DNA from: Actinomycetes bacterium
Lineage (GTDB): Bacteria > Actinomycetota > Actinomycetes > Propionibacteriales > Nocardioidaceae
Direction: 5' to 3'
Length of the DNA: 5,620 nucleotides
NCBI GenBank assembly: GCA_023415395.1
Contig: JAEZKN010000509.1
Location: 1-5,620 of the forward strand
Shown here: one piece after another, positions 5,570-5,620 of the stretch
Layout: every line of letters starts with the position of its first letter
Position numbering within the stretch: position 1 is the stretch's first letter
Program-made: the position numbers and the translations under genes
Notes under the pieces: model-generated
The model's database searches: none
Told to the model about the DNA's origin: nothing
What the model saw: the letters and a program-made list of their open reading frames with translations, nothing else

Positions 5570-5595
5570 CCCCGCACCGCCCCTCTCCTACGACG

Positions 5596-5620
5596 AAGGC
5601 CGGGACCACCTCTCCAGGTG
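5596..5620 (+). terminator. Left part of a probable terminator hairpin after livF, cut by window end
   Basis: CACCT (5607-5611), loop CTCC (5612-5615) and AGGTG (5616-5620) form a perfect 5-bp stem with a tetraloop that ends exactly at the last base. The preceding bases AAGGCCGGGAC (5596-5606) look like the outer left arm of a longer stem, about 25 nt past the livF stop. If so, the next bases beyond the window should read about GTCCCGGCCTT. This would end the liv operon after livF. Only the inner stem is directly visible. Confidence 0.5.

Overview
The window is GC-rich DNA, roughly 70% G+C by eye. It has strongly G/C-biased third codon positions, GTG as well as ATG starts, and short or overlapping gene junctions. 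It looks like a chromosomal segment of a high-GC actinobacterium, and the protein style suggests Nocardioides or a close relative; the genus is an inference. I see no insertion sequence, phage gene, CRISPR array, tRNA or rRNA.

Layout. At the left edge, on the minus strand, lies the 5' part of a GNAT-family N-acetyltransferase gene that runs off the window at base 1. A 111-bp divergent intergenic region (429-539) separates it from a plus-strand DUF554 (YqgA/YdfK-type) integral membrane protein gene at 540-1286. A 196-bp non-coding stretch (1287-1482) follows. It holds a possible terminator hairpin, a candidate promoter and a leader rich in inverted repeats. The rest is one tight plus-strand operon for a branched-chain-amino-acid-type (HAAT family) ABC importer: livH (1483-2862), livM (2874-3869), livG (3859-4788) and livF (4781-5569). 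The last 51 bases contain what appears to be the left half of a terminator hairpin cut by the window end.

How the genes work together. LivH and LivM form the two-subunit membrane channel, and LivG and LivF are the two cytoplasmic ATPases. The junctions are an 11-nt gap (H/M), an 11-nt overlap (M/G) and an 8-nt overlap (G/F), which indicates co-transcription and translational coupling. No substrate-binding protein gene is in the window, so it must lie elsewhere. Substrate identity (Leu/Ile/Val or another amino acid, amide or urea) cannot be read from these genes alone.

The most unusual item is LivH. It starts with a classical signal peptide and an approximately 115-residue extracytoplasmic beta-sandwich-like domain, resembling carboxypeptidase-regulatory or CNA-B-type domains, before the normal permease core. 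Secondary points are the leader of the liv operon, which can be drawn with competing hairpins including one that masks the ribosome binding site, and forced N-terminal extensions on both ATPases.
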